64,000 bases of DNA. Origin: Neisseriaceae bacterium (GTDB lineage: Bacteria; Pseudomonadota; Gammaproteobacteria; Burkholderiales; Chromobacteriaceae). Under the pieces are notes generated by a model that worked only from the letters and a program-made list of their open reading frames with translations, did not search any database and had not been told where the DNA came from. Positions 1-7,361 of this stretch are shown here, in pieces. Numbering within the stretch: position 1 is the stretch's first letter; every line of letters begins with the position of its first letter. Location: positions 62,001-126,000 of the forward strand of contig JAIYAC010000025.1 of NCBI GenBank assembly GCA_027489245.1, written 5' to 3'. A program made the position numbers and the translations under genes.

Positions 1-119
1 GCAAAGTTGAATACACCGGACGCCTTGTAAATCAGTACAAAACCCAGCGCCACCAGTGAATACATCACACCGGCGAGCAGGCCGCCCACCAGCACCTCCA
101 GAAAAAACTGCCATTCCAT
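1..119 (-). CDS. livH: Branched-chain amino acid ABC transporter permease, LivH type (N-terminal fragment)
   Basis: Only the first 39 or so codons are inside the window; the gene runs off the left edge. The visible protein starts MEWQFFLEVLVGGLLAGVMY and continues into a hydrophobic stretch ending in LIYKASGVFNF. This is the typical first membrane segment of LivH-type permeases, which form the inner-membrane channel for branched-chain amino acids or related substrates. An AGGAG-type ribosome site lies about 7 bases before the ATG. The gene lies 109 bases downstream of the ATPase gene on the same strand, so both are probably in one operon with the acyl-CoA synthetase. The gap holds one copy of the AGGTTGGCCGCA motif (139-150). 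Confidence 0.85.
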   Translation of the reverse strand, partial: MEWQFFLEVLVGGLLAGVMYSLVALGFVLIYKASGVFNF

Positions 120-228
120 GACTTGCTCCTTTCATGCTTGCGGCCAACCTTTCATGCCCTTGTTCTTGCTGCAGGCAAGGCGAGGGCGTCCGTGCCGCGC
201 GGGCACGGGCAGGCTGCAAGCGGTGGGG

Positions 229-1017
229 TTAGTGGCTGCCGCCCAGGTAGGCTGCGATAACGTCCGGGTTCACGCGGATTTCATCCGGTGTGCCGTCGCC
301 GATTTTCTTGCCGTAATCCAGCACCACGATGCGGTCGGAGATATCCATCACCACGCCCATGTCGTGCTCGATCAGTACGATGGTGGTGCCGAACTCGTCG
401 TTCACATCCAGGATAAAGCGGCACATATCCTGCTTTTCTTCCACGTTCATGCCGGCCATCGGTTCGTCCAGCAGTAGCATGGTGGGCTCGGCCGCCAGGG
501 CGCGTGCCAGCTCTACGCGCTTTTGCAGGCCGTAGGGCAGGCGGCCCACCGGGGTTTTGCGGATGTGCTGGATCTCCAGAAAATCGATGATCTTTTCCAC
601 ATAGGCACGCTGGGCAATTTCCTCGCGCTGGGCGCGGCCCCAGTACAGGGCTTGCTGGATAAAGTTGGCGCGCATTTTCAGGTTGCGCCCGGTCATGATG
701 TTGTCCAGCACGCTCATGCCCTTGAACAGCGCAATGTTCTGGAAGGTGCGGGCGATGCCCTGGCGGGCGGCTTCGTGCGGGCGCATGCGGTCGCGTGTTT
801 TGCCGCGGTACACCACGTGGCCTTGTTGCGGGTGGTAGACGCCGTTAATGACGTTCAGCATGGAGCTTTTGCCAGCACCATTGGGCCCGATGATGGACAG
901 GATCTCGTGCTCGCGTACTTCCAGGCTGATATTGGACAGGGCTTTCACGCCGCCAAAGGAGAGCGAGATGGCCTCGGCCTGCAGGATAACGTCGCCGATT
1001 TTGCGGTGCTGGGTCAT
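229..1017 (-). CDS. livG: Branched-chain amino acid ABC transporter ATP-binding protein, LivG-like
   Basis: A 262-residue ABC ATPase. Walker A is GPNGAGKS at residues 44-51, the signature region reads LPYGLQKRVELARAL, and Walker B LLLDEP is followed by the LivG-type sequence MAGMN. The protein ends in the short AYLG segment typical of branched-chain amino acid ATPases. It would energise uptake through LivH/LivM at the inner membrane. Its ATG overlaps the stop of the upstream acyl-CoA synthetase by 4 bases (ATGA), so the two are translationally coupled. The pairing with an acyl-CoA synthetase is common in betaproteobacteria and suggests the substrate may be a carboxylic acid rather than an amino acid; that is inference. 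Confidence 0.9.
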   Translation of the reverse strand: MTQHRKIGDVILQAEAISLSFGGVKALSNISLEVREHEILSIIGPNGAGKSSMLNVINGVYHPQQGHVVYRGKTRDRMRPHEAARQGIARTFQNIALFKGMSVLDNIMTGRNLKMRANFIQQALYWGRAQREEIAQRAYVEKIIDFLEIQHIRKTPVGRLPYGLQKRVELARALAAEPTMLLLDEPMAGMNVEEKQDMCRFILDVNDEFGTTIVLIEHDMGVVMDISDRIVVLDYGKKIGDGTPDEIRVNPDVIAAYLGGSH

Positions 1018-2996
1018 GCGGCCTCCGAGGTGATGGCAGGGTAGGTCTTGGCGTCACGAATCTGCAGAGTGGCACGCAGGTTGCCGCTGCGGCCGTCTTC
1101 GAATTTCACCACGGTGTCGATGCTGCACGCCTGGCTGCCGTCGTACAGGGCTTCGATCAGCGGGGCATAGCGTTCGGCAATGAACTTGCGGCGCACCTTG
1201 CGGGTGCGGGTGAGCTCGCCATCATCGGCGTCCAGCTCCTTGTGCAGGATCAGGAAACGCTTGATCTGGCTACCATGCAGCTTGGGGTCGCGCGCCAGGT
1301 CGGCGTTCATTTTTTCGATGCACTCGCGGATCAGCTCGTACACCGGTGCCTGGCCGGCCAGATCGGTGTAGCCGGTGTAGGGCAGGCCGCGCTTTTCGGC
1401 CCAGTTGCCTACCGCGGTGAGGTCGATATTGATGAAGGCTGTGGTGTAATCCTGGCCATCGCCAAACGCCACCACTTCCTTGATGTGCTGAAAGAACTTC
1501 AGCTTGTTTTCCAGGTATTTGGGGGCAAACAGGCTGCCGTTGGTCAGCCGGCCTACGTCTTTGGCGCGGTCGATGATTTTCAGCTGGCCATCTTCGTCGA
1601 AGTAGCCGGCATCGCCGCTGTACACCCAGCCTTCGGCGTTACGGGTTTCATTGGTTGCGTCCGGGCGCTTCCAGTAGCTGTGGAAGGTGCCGGGGCCGCG
1701 GAACAGCACCTCGCCGTTATCGGCAATTTTCACCTCAACGCCCGGCACCGGCACGCCAACCGTGTCCGGTTTTACCTTGTCGTTGGGGTGCACGCATACC
1801 ATCACGTAGGCTTCGGTCTGGCCGTACAGCTGCTTGATGTTCACGCCGATGGCGCGGTAGAAGTCGAACAGCTCGGGCCCGATGGCCTCGCCGGCGGTAT
1901 AGGCCAGCTTCAGGCGGGTAAAACCCAGCACGTTCTTGACCGGGCCGTACACCAGATACTCGCCCAGTTTGTAGCCCAGGCGGTCCCAGAACCCTACCGG
2001 TTTGCCTTCCAGGATGTCGGTGCCCACGCGGCGGGCATGGTTCATGAAATAGTGGAACAGCCAGTACTTGAAGCGGCCGGCGTCTTCCATGCGGATCATC
2101 ACCTGGGTCAGCAGGTTTTCATACACGCGTGGCGGGGCAAAATAGTAGCTGGGGCCGATCTCGCGCATGTCGGTCATCACGGTATCGCTGCTTTCCGGGC
2201 ACGATACGCAAAAGCCGGTAACCAGCGACTGGGCATAGGAAAACAGGTTGTCGCCCACCCAGGCCATGGGCAGGTAGGCCAGTACTTCTTCGCGCTCGGT
2301 CAGGCCTTCCAGGTTGGCCGCATTGCGCGCGGTAATGATCATGCTGTCGTAGGTGTGCAGCACGCCTTTGGGGTGGCCTGTGGTGCCGCTGGTGTACAGC
2401 ATGATGGCCGGGTCGCTGCCACGGCCCATGTCTACCATGCTCTGGAAAAACAGCGGGTGTTCGTCGTGGTGAATGCGGCCGGCACCCAGAATCTCGGCCA
2501 TGTCGTACACGCCATCGTGCTGGTAGTGGCGCATGCCGCGCGGGTCGTCGTACACGATGGCTTGCAGGGCAGGCAGGCGATCGCGGATTTCCAGCAGCTT
2601 GTCTACCTGCTCCTGGTCTTCTACCACGGCCATGCTTACCTCGGCATCGGACAGGACGAAGACCATCTCTTCTGCGGCCGCGTCCTGGTAAAGCGGTACC
2701 GGTACGCCCCCCATGCACTGTGCCGCCATGATGGCCATGTACAGACGCGGGCGGTTATCGCCGATCACCGCCAGGCGGTCGCCACGCTTGAAGCCCTTGG
2801 CGGCCAGGCCCAGTGCCAGTGCACGTACTTCTATGGCGACTTCGTCCCAGTTCCAGGTTTGCCATATGCCCAGGTCTTTTTCGCGCATGGCCGGGCGGGC
2901 ACTGCGCGTTTTGGCATGGGCCTGCAGCAGCTTGGGAAAGGTGTCGGCCACACTTTCTTGCGCTTGGGCAGGTCGTATGGATTCAGGCTTTGCCAT
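1014..2996 (-). CDS. AMP-dependent acyl-CoA synthetase (long-chain type)
   Basis: A 660-residue adenylate-forming enzyme that would activate a carboxylic acid to its CoA thioester using ATP. The P-loop motif LYTSGTTGHPKG lies about one third of the way in, followed by later adenylation motifs such as YGQTEAYVM and YSGDAGYFDEDGQLKIIDR. I chose the ATG at 2996 (MAKPESIRP) because GGAG precedes it; the reading frame is open further upstream but lacks a ribosome site. It is the first gene of the minus-strand transporter operon and overlaps the ATPase start. A LiuR-like palindrome lies about 160 bases upstream (3156-3173). The substrate cannot be read from the sequence. A 615-residue antisense frame is a codon-bias shadow. 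Confidence 0.9.
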   Translation of the reverse strand: MAKPESIRPAQAQESVADTFPKLLQAHAKTRSARPAMREKDLGIWQTWNWDEVAIEVRALALGLAAKGFKRGDRLAVIGDNRPRLYMAIMAAQCMGGVPVPLYQDAAAEEMVFVLSDAEVSMAVVEDQEQVDKLLEIRDRLPALQAIVYDDPRGMRHYQHDGVYDMAEILGAGRIHHDEHPLFFQSMVDMGRGSDPAIMLYTSGTTGHPKGVLHTYDSMIITARNAANLEGLTEREEVLAYLPMAWVGDNLFSYAQSLVTGFCVSCPESSDTVMTDMREIGPSYYFAPPRVYENLLTQVMIRMEDAGRFKYWLFHYFMNHARRVGTDILEGKPVGFWDRLGYKLGEYLVYGPVKNVLGFTRLKLAYTAGEAIGPELFDFYRAIGVNIKQLYGQTEAYVMVCVHPNDKVKPDTVGVPVPGVEVKIADNGEVLFRGPGTFHSYWKRPDATNETRNAEGWVYSGDAGYFDEDGQLKIIDRAKDVGRLTNGSLFAPKYLENKLKFFQHIKEVVAFGDGQDYTTAFINIDLTAVGNWAEKRGLPYTGYTDLAGQAPVYELIRECIEKMNADLARDPKLHGSQIKRFLILHKELDADDGELTRTRKVRRKFIAERYAPLIEALYDGSQACSIDTVVKFEDGRSGNLRATLQIRDAKTYPAITSEAA

Positions 2997-3155
2997 CTCT
3001 CTGTGTCTCCTGTGTTCTTGTGTTGGCCGCATAGGCAGCCGAGATACAACCGGCCCTCTGGCGGGGCTTTGCATGGGGTAGTACGGTAAAACCGGTACGG
3101 ATGGGGCGGCAGCGGGGGTGGGCTGCGCGAATGACGCAAGGCTTTTGGCCTTGTC

Positions 3156-3173
3156 GTTGACGTAAACGTCAAC
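3156..3173. promoter_or_regulatory. LiuR-like operator palindrome upstream of acyl-CoA synthetase
   Basis: GTTGACGTAAACGTCAAC is an 18-base palindrome, imperfect only at the centre. It shares the ACGT-(T/A)A-ACGT core with the palindromes at 4200 and 5834. All three stand in front of acyl-CoA metabolism genes near a LiuR-type regulator gene. Operator function is inferred. Confidence 0.65.
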
Positions 3174-3260
3174 TTGATGTGAGTAAGCTAAAGCAAGCGC
3201 TCAGTTTTATGCAACGGGATTGCAATAAGATAGAACAATGTTGCGATGCGGCATGTGGTA

Positions 3261-3295
3261 GTTCCGTCACAGCATGCGGGCGGCAGTGACGGAAC
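3261..3295 (-). terminator. Hairpin downstream of 3-hydroxybutyryl-CoA dehydrogenase
   Basis: GTTCCGTCAC and GTGACGGAAC form a perfect 10-bp stem just past the stop of the minus-strand dehydrogenase gene. There is no T-run after it, so it may be a weak terminator or an mRNA 3' stabiliser. Confidence 0.4.
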
Positions 3296-3302
3296 TGATT
3301 GA

Positions 3303-4151
3303 TTAATATTGGTAAAAACCTTTGCCGCTCTTGCGGCCCAGGTGGCCGGCGGCAACCAGCTGTACCAGTAGCGGGCAGGCGCGGTATTTGGAATCACGGA
3401 ACTCGCGGTACAGGATGTCCATGATGGACAAGCAGGTGTCCAGGCCTATCAGGTCCGCTAGCGCCAGTGGCCCGATGGGGTGGTTCATGCCCAGCTTCAT
3501 GACCGTGTCGATGTCTTCGGCGGCGGCCAGGTTTTCATACAGCACGAAGGCGGCCTCGTTGATCATGGGCATCAGCACGCGGTTGGAGACAAAGCCGGCG
3601 CCGTCTTTTACCGTGACGGGTGTTTTGCCCAGCTCCAGGCTAAGGGCGTGGATGCGTGCATGGGTGTCGTCGCTGGTTTGCAGGGCACGAATGATTTCCA
3701 CCAGCTGCATCACCGGTACCGGGTTCATGAAATGCATGCCAATAACGCGTTCCGGCTGTTTGACCCAGGCGGCAATGGTGGTGAGCGAAATGGACGAGGT
3801 GTTGGACGCCAGAATGGTGCTGGCGGGCACAATACCAGCTAGCTCGCGGAAAATCTTTTCCTTGATCTGCGCGTTTTCTGTAGCGGCTTCCACCACCAGC
3901 TCGCACGCTGCCAGGTCGGCCAGCTGGGTGCTGCCGCGGATGCGCGACAGAATCAAGACCGCTTCGTTTTCATTGAGTGTGGCCTTTTTTACCAGGCGGC
4001 TCAGGCTGTTGCTGATGGCGGCCAGGCCACGGTCCAGTGCGCTTTGCGATACATCGGCCATGATCACGTCAAAGCCAGCCTGGGCAAATACCTGTGCAAT
4101 GCCATTGCCCATGGTGCCGGCGCCTACGACGCCTACGGTGCGAGAGGTCAT
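3303..4151 (-). CDS. 3-hydroxybutyryl-CoA dehydrogenase
   Basis: A 282-residue NAD-dependent 3-hydroxyacyl-CoA dehydrogenase of the short HbdA/PaaH type. The N-terminal Rossmann motif is GAGTMGNGIA (residues 11-20), the catalytic-region signature is MHFMNPVPVMQLVEI, and the C-terminal domain has GFVSNRVLMPMINEA and ends GHLGRKSGKGFYQY. It oxidises 3-hydroxybutyryl-CoA to acetoacetyl-CoA, the substrate of the thiolase at 5874. GGAG precedes the ATG. The gene is divergent from the LiuR-like regulator, and a perfect 14-bp palindrome (4200-4213) sits 49 bases before its start, so direct control by that regulator is likely. Confidence 0.93.
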   Translation of the reverse strand: MTSRTVGVVGAGTMGNGIAQVFAQAGFDVIMADVSQSALDRGLAAISNSLSRLVKKATLNENEAVLILSRIRGSTQLADLAACELVVEAATENAQIKEKIFRELAGIVPASTILASNTSSISLTTIAAWVKQPERVIGMHFMNPVPVMQLVEIIRALQTSDDTHARIHALSLELGKTPVTVKDGAGFVSNRVLMPMINEAAFVLYENLAAAEDIDTVMKLGMNHPIGPLALADLIGLDTCLSIMDILYREFRDSKYRACPLLVQLVAAGHLGRKSGKGFYQY

Positions 4152-4199
4152 AACGGGTCTCCTGTTTGCAGAACGAAACGGTTGGGAATAAGTTCCAGT

Positions 4200-4213
4200 T
4201 TACGTTAACGTAA
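4200..4213. promoter_or_regulatory. LiuR-like operator in the hbd/liuR divergent region
   Basis: TTACGTTAACGTAA, a perfect 14-base palindrome, lies between the divergent dehydrogenase and regulator genes. The same 14 bases recur in front of the thiolase (5834-5847). It could control both divergent promoters, including autoregulation. Confidence 0.75.
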
Positions 4214-4356
4214 TCTATGCTGTCATCAGTGCTGCATCGCTTGTTTCGGTTTGTAGCTGTCGTTACACCCGGCGTGCCTGTGCTGTGCTGCCGTATTACA
4301 ATTGCGCGTCGCTTCATTAGCGCCTACCCACCGCAGTGACCGAACCAGGAGACGTC

Positions 4357-4761
4357 GTGACTGCCGCCGCAGACCGCACATTCAGCATTTCCGAGCTGGC
4401 ACAGGAGTTCGACGTAACGACCCGTGCCATCCGCTTTTACGAGTCGGAAGGCCTGCTCACGCCCGAACGCCAGGGCCAGCGCCGTATCTACTCGCGCCGC
4501 GACCGCGTGCGCCTGATGCTGACCCTGCGCGGCAAGCGCATAGGTTTGTCGCTGCTGGAGATCCGCGAGCTATTCGAGCTGTACGATGCGGCCAACAATG
4601 ACGAGCCGCAGCTCACCAAATTTGTCGACATTCTCAGCCGTCGCGAGCAGCAGCTCACGCAGCAGATGCAGGACATCCAGCTGGTGCTGCGCGAAATCGG
4701 CCAGCTGAAGGCGCAGTGCGAGCACTGGATGGAAAAGCGCAGCGGCGGGTTGCCGGAGTAG
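4357..4761 (+). CDS. liuR: MerR-family transcriptional regulator, LiuR-like
   Basis: A 134-residue DNA-binding protein with an N-terminal MerR helix-turn-helix (FSISELAQEFDVTTRAIRFY), the wing region TPERQGQRRIYSRRD, and a C-terminal coiled-coil dimer helix. The sequence RFYESEGLLTPERQGQRR followed by RVRLMLTLRGKRIGLSL is what I know from LiuR, the regulator of branched-chain amino acid and acyl-CoA degradation in proteobacteria. GTG at 4357 is preferred over the GTG at 4336, because AGGAG at 4347-4351 is correctly spaced for it. There are no effector-binding cysteines of the metal-sensing type, as expected for LiuR. Neighbouring palindromes at 3156, 4200 and 5834 are its probable targets. 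Confidence 0.85.
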   Translation: MTAAADRTFSISELAQEFDVTTRAIRFYESEGLLTPERQGQRRIYSRRDRVRLMLTLRGKRIGLSLLEIRELFELYDAANNDEPQLTKFVDILSRREQQLTQQMQDIQLVLREIGQLKAQCEHWMEKRSGGLPE

Positions 4762-4786
4762 GGCGGCCCGTTTTCGCAGGGCAAGC

Positions 4787-4816
4787 AAAAAGCCGCAGCG
4801 GGTGCTGCGGCTTTTT
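4787..4816. terminator. Bidirectional terminator after liuR
   Basis: AAAAAGCCGCAGC pairs with GCTGCGGCTTTTT around a 4-base loop. The A-run and T-run flanks make it work in both directions, for liuR and for the minus-strand pair at 4892-5635. Confidence 0.85.
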
Positions 4817-4891
4817 CTGTTCTGTGCGCCAGGGTGAGGGTGGCAGGGCTAGCTTTGCTGGTGGCGGCAGCATGCCCTTGTGGGCAGCGGG

Positions 4892-5206
4892 TCATGTTGG
4901 CAGCTGCCGCCAATGGCGCATTTCTTCCTCGATGAAGTGGTTCACCAGGTCTGTGAACAGGCGCTCGATGGCGTCAGCGTTCAGGCCTGCTTGCTCGGCC
5001 CACTGTCGCCGTTGTGCCAGCATGGCATTGAAACGATCCGGGGCGCGTACTGCGGTGGCTGATGTTTTGAATTTTGCTGCGGCAAGCACGTATGTGTAAT
5101 GCTGGCCGATAAGGCTGATGACTGCCTGGTCAAGCAGGTCTATCTCGGCGCGGATCTCCTCCATGCTGGTACATTGCTCGGGTAAGCGCTGGTTCTTGAT
5201 GTGCAT
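4892..5206 (-). CDS. Chorismate mutase type II family protein (PchB-like)
   Basis: A 104-residue all-helical AroQ-fold protein. It aligns by eye over its whole length with PchB, the isochorismate-pyruvate lyase that makes salicylate: IRAEIDLLDQAV, AAAKFK, RAPDRFNAMLAQRRQWAE and HFIEEEMRHWRQ all have PchB counterparts. One difference matters: the Arg-Arg after the first long helix of PchB appears here as Gln-His (IGQHYTYV), and the second of those arginines is important for PchB catalysis. The enzyme may therefore act as a chorismate mutase, do something else, or be weak. It follows the VOC gene by 9 bases on the same strand, with no salicylate or siderophore genes nearby. Confidence 0.75.
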   Translation of the reverse strand: MHIKNQRLPEQCTSMEEIRAEIDLLDQAVISLIGQHYTYVLAAAKFKTSATAVRAPDRFNAMLAQRRQWAEQAGLNADAIERLFTDLVNHFIEEEMRHWRQLPT

Positions 5207-5215
5207 GCGTTTTCC

Positions 5216-5635
5216 TTACTGGCTATTCGGTGGGGCGTCTTGGTTTTCCGCCTCATGGCACGCCACGCACAGCTTGTTGCCGTCCGGGTCGCGGAAGTAG
5301 GCACCGTAATAGTGCGGGTGGTAGTGCGGGCGCAGGCCGGGGGCACCTTCACAGCGCCCACCGTGTTGCAAGGCGGCTTGGTGGGCGGCGTCTACCTGGC
5401 AGCGCGTGGCGGCCAGCAGGGCGATGGTCTGGCCGTTGCCAGGGGTGGCTGCGGCGCCGTCCAGCGGTTTGCCGATCAGCAGGAGCGGGCGCGGGCCAGG
5501 CTCGCTTTGCCAGCCCGCCCATGGTCGCGACGGGTCGCAAAAGCGTTCGCGGATGCCCAGCGCCTGCATCAGCGGGCGGTAAAAGGCGAGGGCGCGGTCG
5601 AAATCGTTGATGCCGATGCAGAGGTGCGAAAACAT
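5216..5635 (-). CDS. VOC (glyoxalase/bleomycin-resistance) family protein
   Basis: A 139-residue vicinal-oxygen-chelate fold protein. It starts MFSHLCIGINDFDRALAFY, the usual first beta-alpha unit, and ends with YYGAYFRDPDGNKLCVACHE, the usual last strand with its acidic metal ligand. The family includes glyoxalases, dioxygenases and drug-binding proteins, and the substrate cannot be told from this sequence. GGGAG lies before the ATG. It is the first gene of a two-gene minus-strand unit with the PchB-like gene. Confidence 0.85.
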   Translation of the reverse strand: MFSHLCIGINDFDRALAFYRPLMQALGIRERFCDPSRPWAGWQSEPGPRPLLLIGKPLDGAAATPGNGQTIALLAATRCQVDAAHQAALQHGGRCEGAPGLRPHYHPHYYGAYFRDPDGNKLCVACHEAENQDAPPNSQ

Positions 5636-5833
5636 GGTGTCTCCCGTGTTGGTGGCGTGCGTTGCCCGGCGGTGCCTTGCCGGCCTGGTAGCTTGGCTGG
5701 GGTGGCTGGCGTGTAAGGTTGCTTTGCGCTTGGGCTGCGGGTGGTGGTGTGATTTTATTGCATGATGATGCCATGCTGCCTGCGGTGTCTACGCCACAGC
5801 ATGGCGGCGTGGGGCTTGAATTTCATGACAAGT

Positions 5834-5847
5834 TTACGTTAACGTAA
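5834..5847. promoter_or_regulatory. LiuR-like operator upstream of thiolase
   Basis: TTACGTTAACGTAA is identical in all 14 bases to the palindrome at 4200-4213. It lies 27 bases before the thiolase ATG, a position that overlaps or closely follows a promoter. Confidence 0.75.
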
Positions 5848-5873
5848 GCGTTATCTAACCGGAGGCTTGAACC

Positions 5874-7058
5874 ATGAACAACGAAGCAATCGTGATTGTC
5901 GGTATGGCACGTACTGCCATGGGTGGTTTTCAGGGCGTATTGGCTGGCCAGACCGCCAGCGAGCTGGGCGCCGTGGCGATCCGCGCGGCAGTAGAGCGTG
6001 CCGGTATTGCACCGGACGCGGTCGAAGAAGTGATCATGGGGTGTGTACTGCCGGCTGGCCAGGGCCAGGCGCCTGCGCGCCAGGCTGCCATCAAGGGCGG
6101 GCTGCCGCTGTCGGCGGGTGCCACCACCATCAACAAGATGTGTGGCTCGGGTATGAAGGCGCTGATGCTGGCCAATGACCTGCTGAAAGCTGGTGCGGCC
6201 AAGGTGATGGTGGCTGGCGGCATGGAAAGCATGAGCAACGCGCCGTATGTGATGCCGAAAGCGCGTGGCGGCCTGCGCCTGGGCCACGGCGAGATCAAGG
6301 ACCATATGTTCCTGGATGGCCTGGAAGACGCCTACGACAAAGGCCAGCTGATGGGCGTATTTGCCGAGGCCTGCGCCGAAAAGTACGGGTTTAGCCGCGT
6401 GGCGCAAGACGAGTACGCCATTGCCTCGCTAACGCGCGCGCAGCAGGCCATTACCAGTGGTGCCTTTGCCGGCGAGATCGCCCCGGTGACCGTGGTCAGC
6501 CGCAAGGGTGAAGAAGTGGTGCTGCAGGACGAGCAGCCGCTGAAGGCGAATCTGGACAAAATCCCCACGCTGAAGCCTGCATTCAAGAAAGACGGCACGG
6601 TGACCCCGGCCAACGCCAGCTCCATTTCAGACGGCGCGGCCGCGCTGGTGCTGATGCGCGAAAGCGACGCTGTGGCGCAGGGCCTGCAGCCGCTGGCACG
6701 CATTGTGGGCCACAGCACGCACGCGCACGAGCCGGCCTGGTTCTCCACCGCGCCGGTAGGGGCCATGCAGAAGCTGTTTGCCAAAACCGGCTGGACGGCG
6801 GACGACGTGGACCTGTTCGAAATCAACGAAGCTTTTGCGGTGGTAACCATGGCCGCCATGCACGACCTGGGCCTGCCGCATGCCAAGGTCAACGTAAACG
6901 GCGGTGCCTGCGCGCTGGGCCACCCCATTGGCGCCTCCGGTGCCCGTATTGTGGTATCGCTGATTGCCGCCCTGCAGGCACGTGGTGGCAAGCGTGGCGT
7001 GGCCAGCCTGTGTATTGGTGGCGGCGAAGCGACTGCCCTGGCGGTAGAGCTGGTGTAA
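5874..7058 (+). CDS. Acetyl-CoA C-acetyltransferase (thiolase)
   Basis: A 394-residue thiolase that would join or split acetyl-CoA and acetoacetyl-CoA (or a longer 3-ketoacyl-CoA). The acyl-accepting Cys90 lies in NKMCGSGM, the NEAFA motif follows in the C-terminal half, the catalytic histidine is in GHPIGASGAR, and the second cysteine is Cys380 in CIGGGEA. GGAGG is 8 bases before the ATG. Together with the hydroxybutyryl-CoA dehydrogenase (3303) and acyl-CoA dehydrogenase (7362) it covers most of a short-chain beta-oxidation or amino acid degradation route. The identical palindrome upstream ties it to the LiuR-like regulator. Confidence 0.93.
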   Translation: MNNEAIVIVGMARTAMGGFQGVLAGQTASELGAVAIRAAVERAGIAPDAVEEVIMGCVLPAGQGQAPARQAAIKGGLPLSAGATTINKMCGSGMKALMLANDLLKAGAAKVMVAGGMESMSNAPYVMPKARGGLRLGHGEIKDHMFLDGLEDAYDKGQLMGVFAEACAEKYGFSRVAQDEYAIASLTRAQQAITSGAFAGEIAPVTVVSRKGEEVVLQDEQPLKANLDKIPTLKPAFKKDGTVTPANASSISDGAAALVLMRESDAVAQGLQPLARIVGHSTHAHEPAWFSTAPVGAMQKLFAKTGWTADDVDLFEINEAFAVVTMAAMHDLGLPHAKVNVNGGACALGHPIGASGARIVVSLIAALQARGGKRGVASLCIGGGEATALAVELV

Positions 7059-7361
7059 GCGCGGCGTTTGCCACGGAAGGCACGCAGGCAGATTGTTTAG
7101 CCACGGCACCCACGGAAGGCACCGAAAAGCCGGCAGGTTTTGCCCGTCTCTTTTCGTGCATGCCGTGGCTGAAAAGATTGTGTGCTTGCACCTGAATCGC
7201 ATGGCACGAGTTGATATTGCGCGCCACGAAAGCCACGAAAGTAAGCAGCCGGGTCGCAGCTACGTGGCGTGCTTTGCGTGTCTTTCCTGGCAAAAAGATG
7301 TTGTCTTTGCCTGGCAAGGCAGGGCTAATCAATATCACGCATAAAAGCAAAAGGAATCAGC
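7059..7361. repeat. 303-bp intergenic region with GCCACG/GGCAC repeats
   Basis: No credible gene. Short related words recur: GCCACGGAAGGCACG at 7070, a GCCACGGCACCCACGGAAGG block at 7100, and GCCACGAAAGCCACGAAAG at 7222. GCCACGGCA (7100-7108) and TGCCGTGGC (7161-7169) form an inverted repeat. The GCCACGAAAG type of word is common between genes in many proteobacteria. A promoter for the following dehydrogenase is probably included but not clearly recognisable. Confidence 0.5.
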
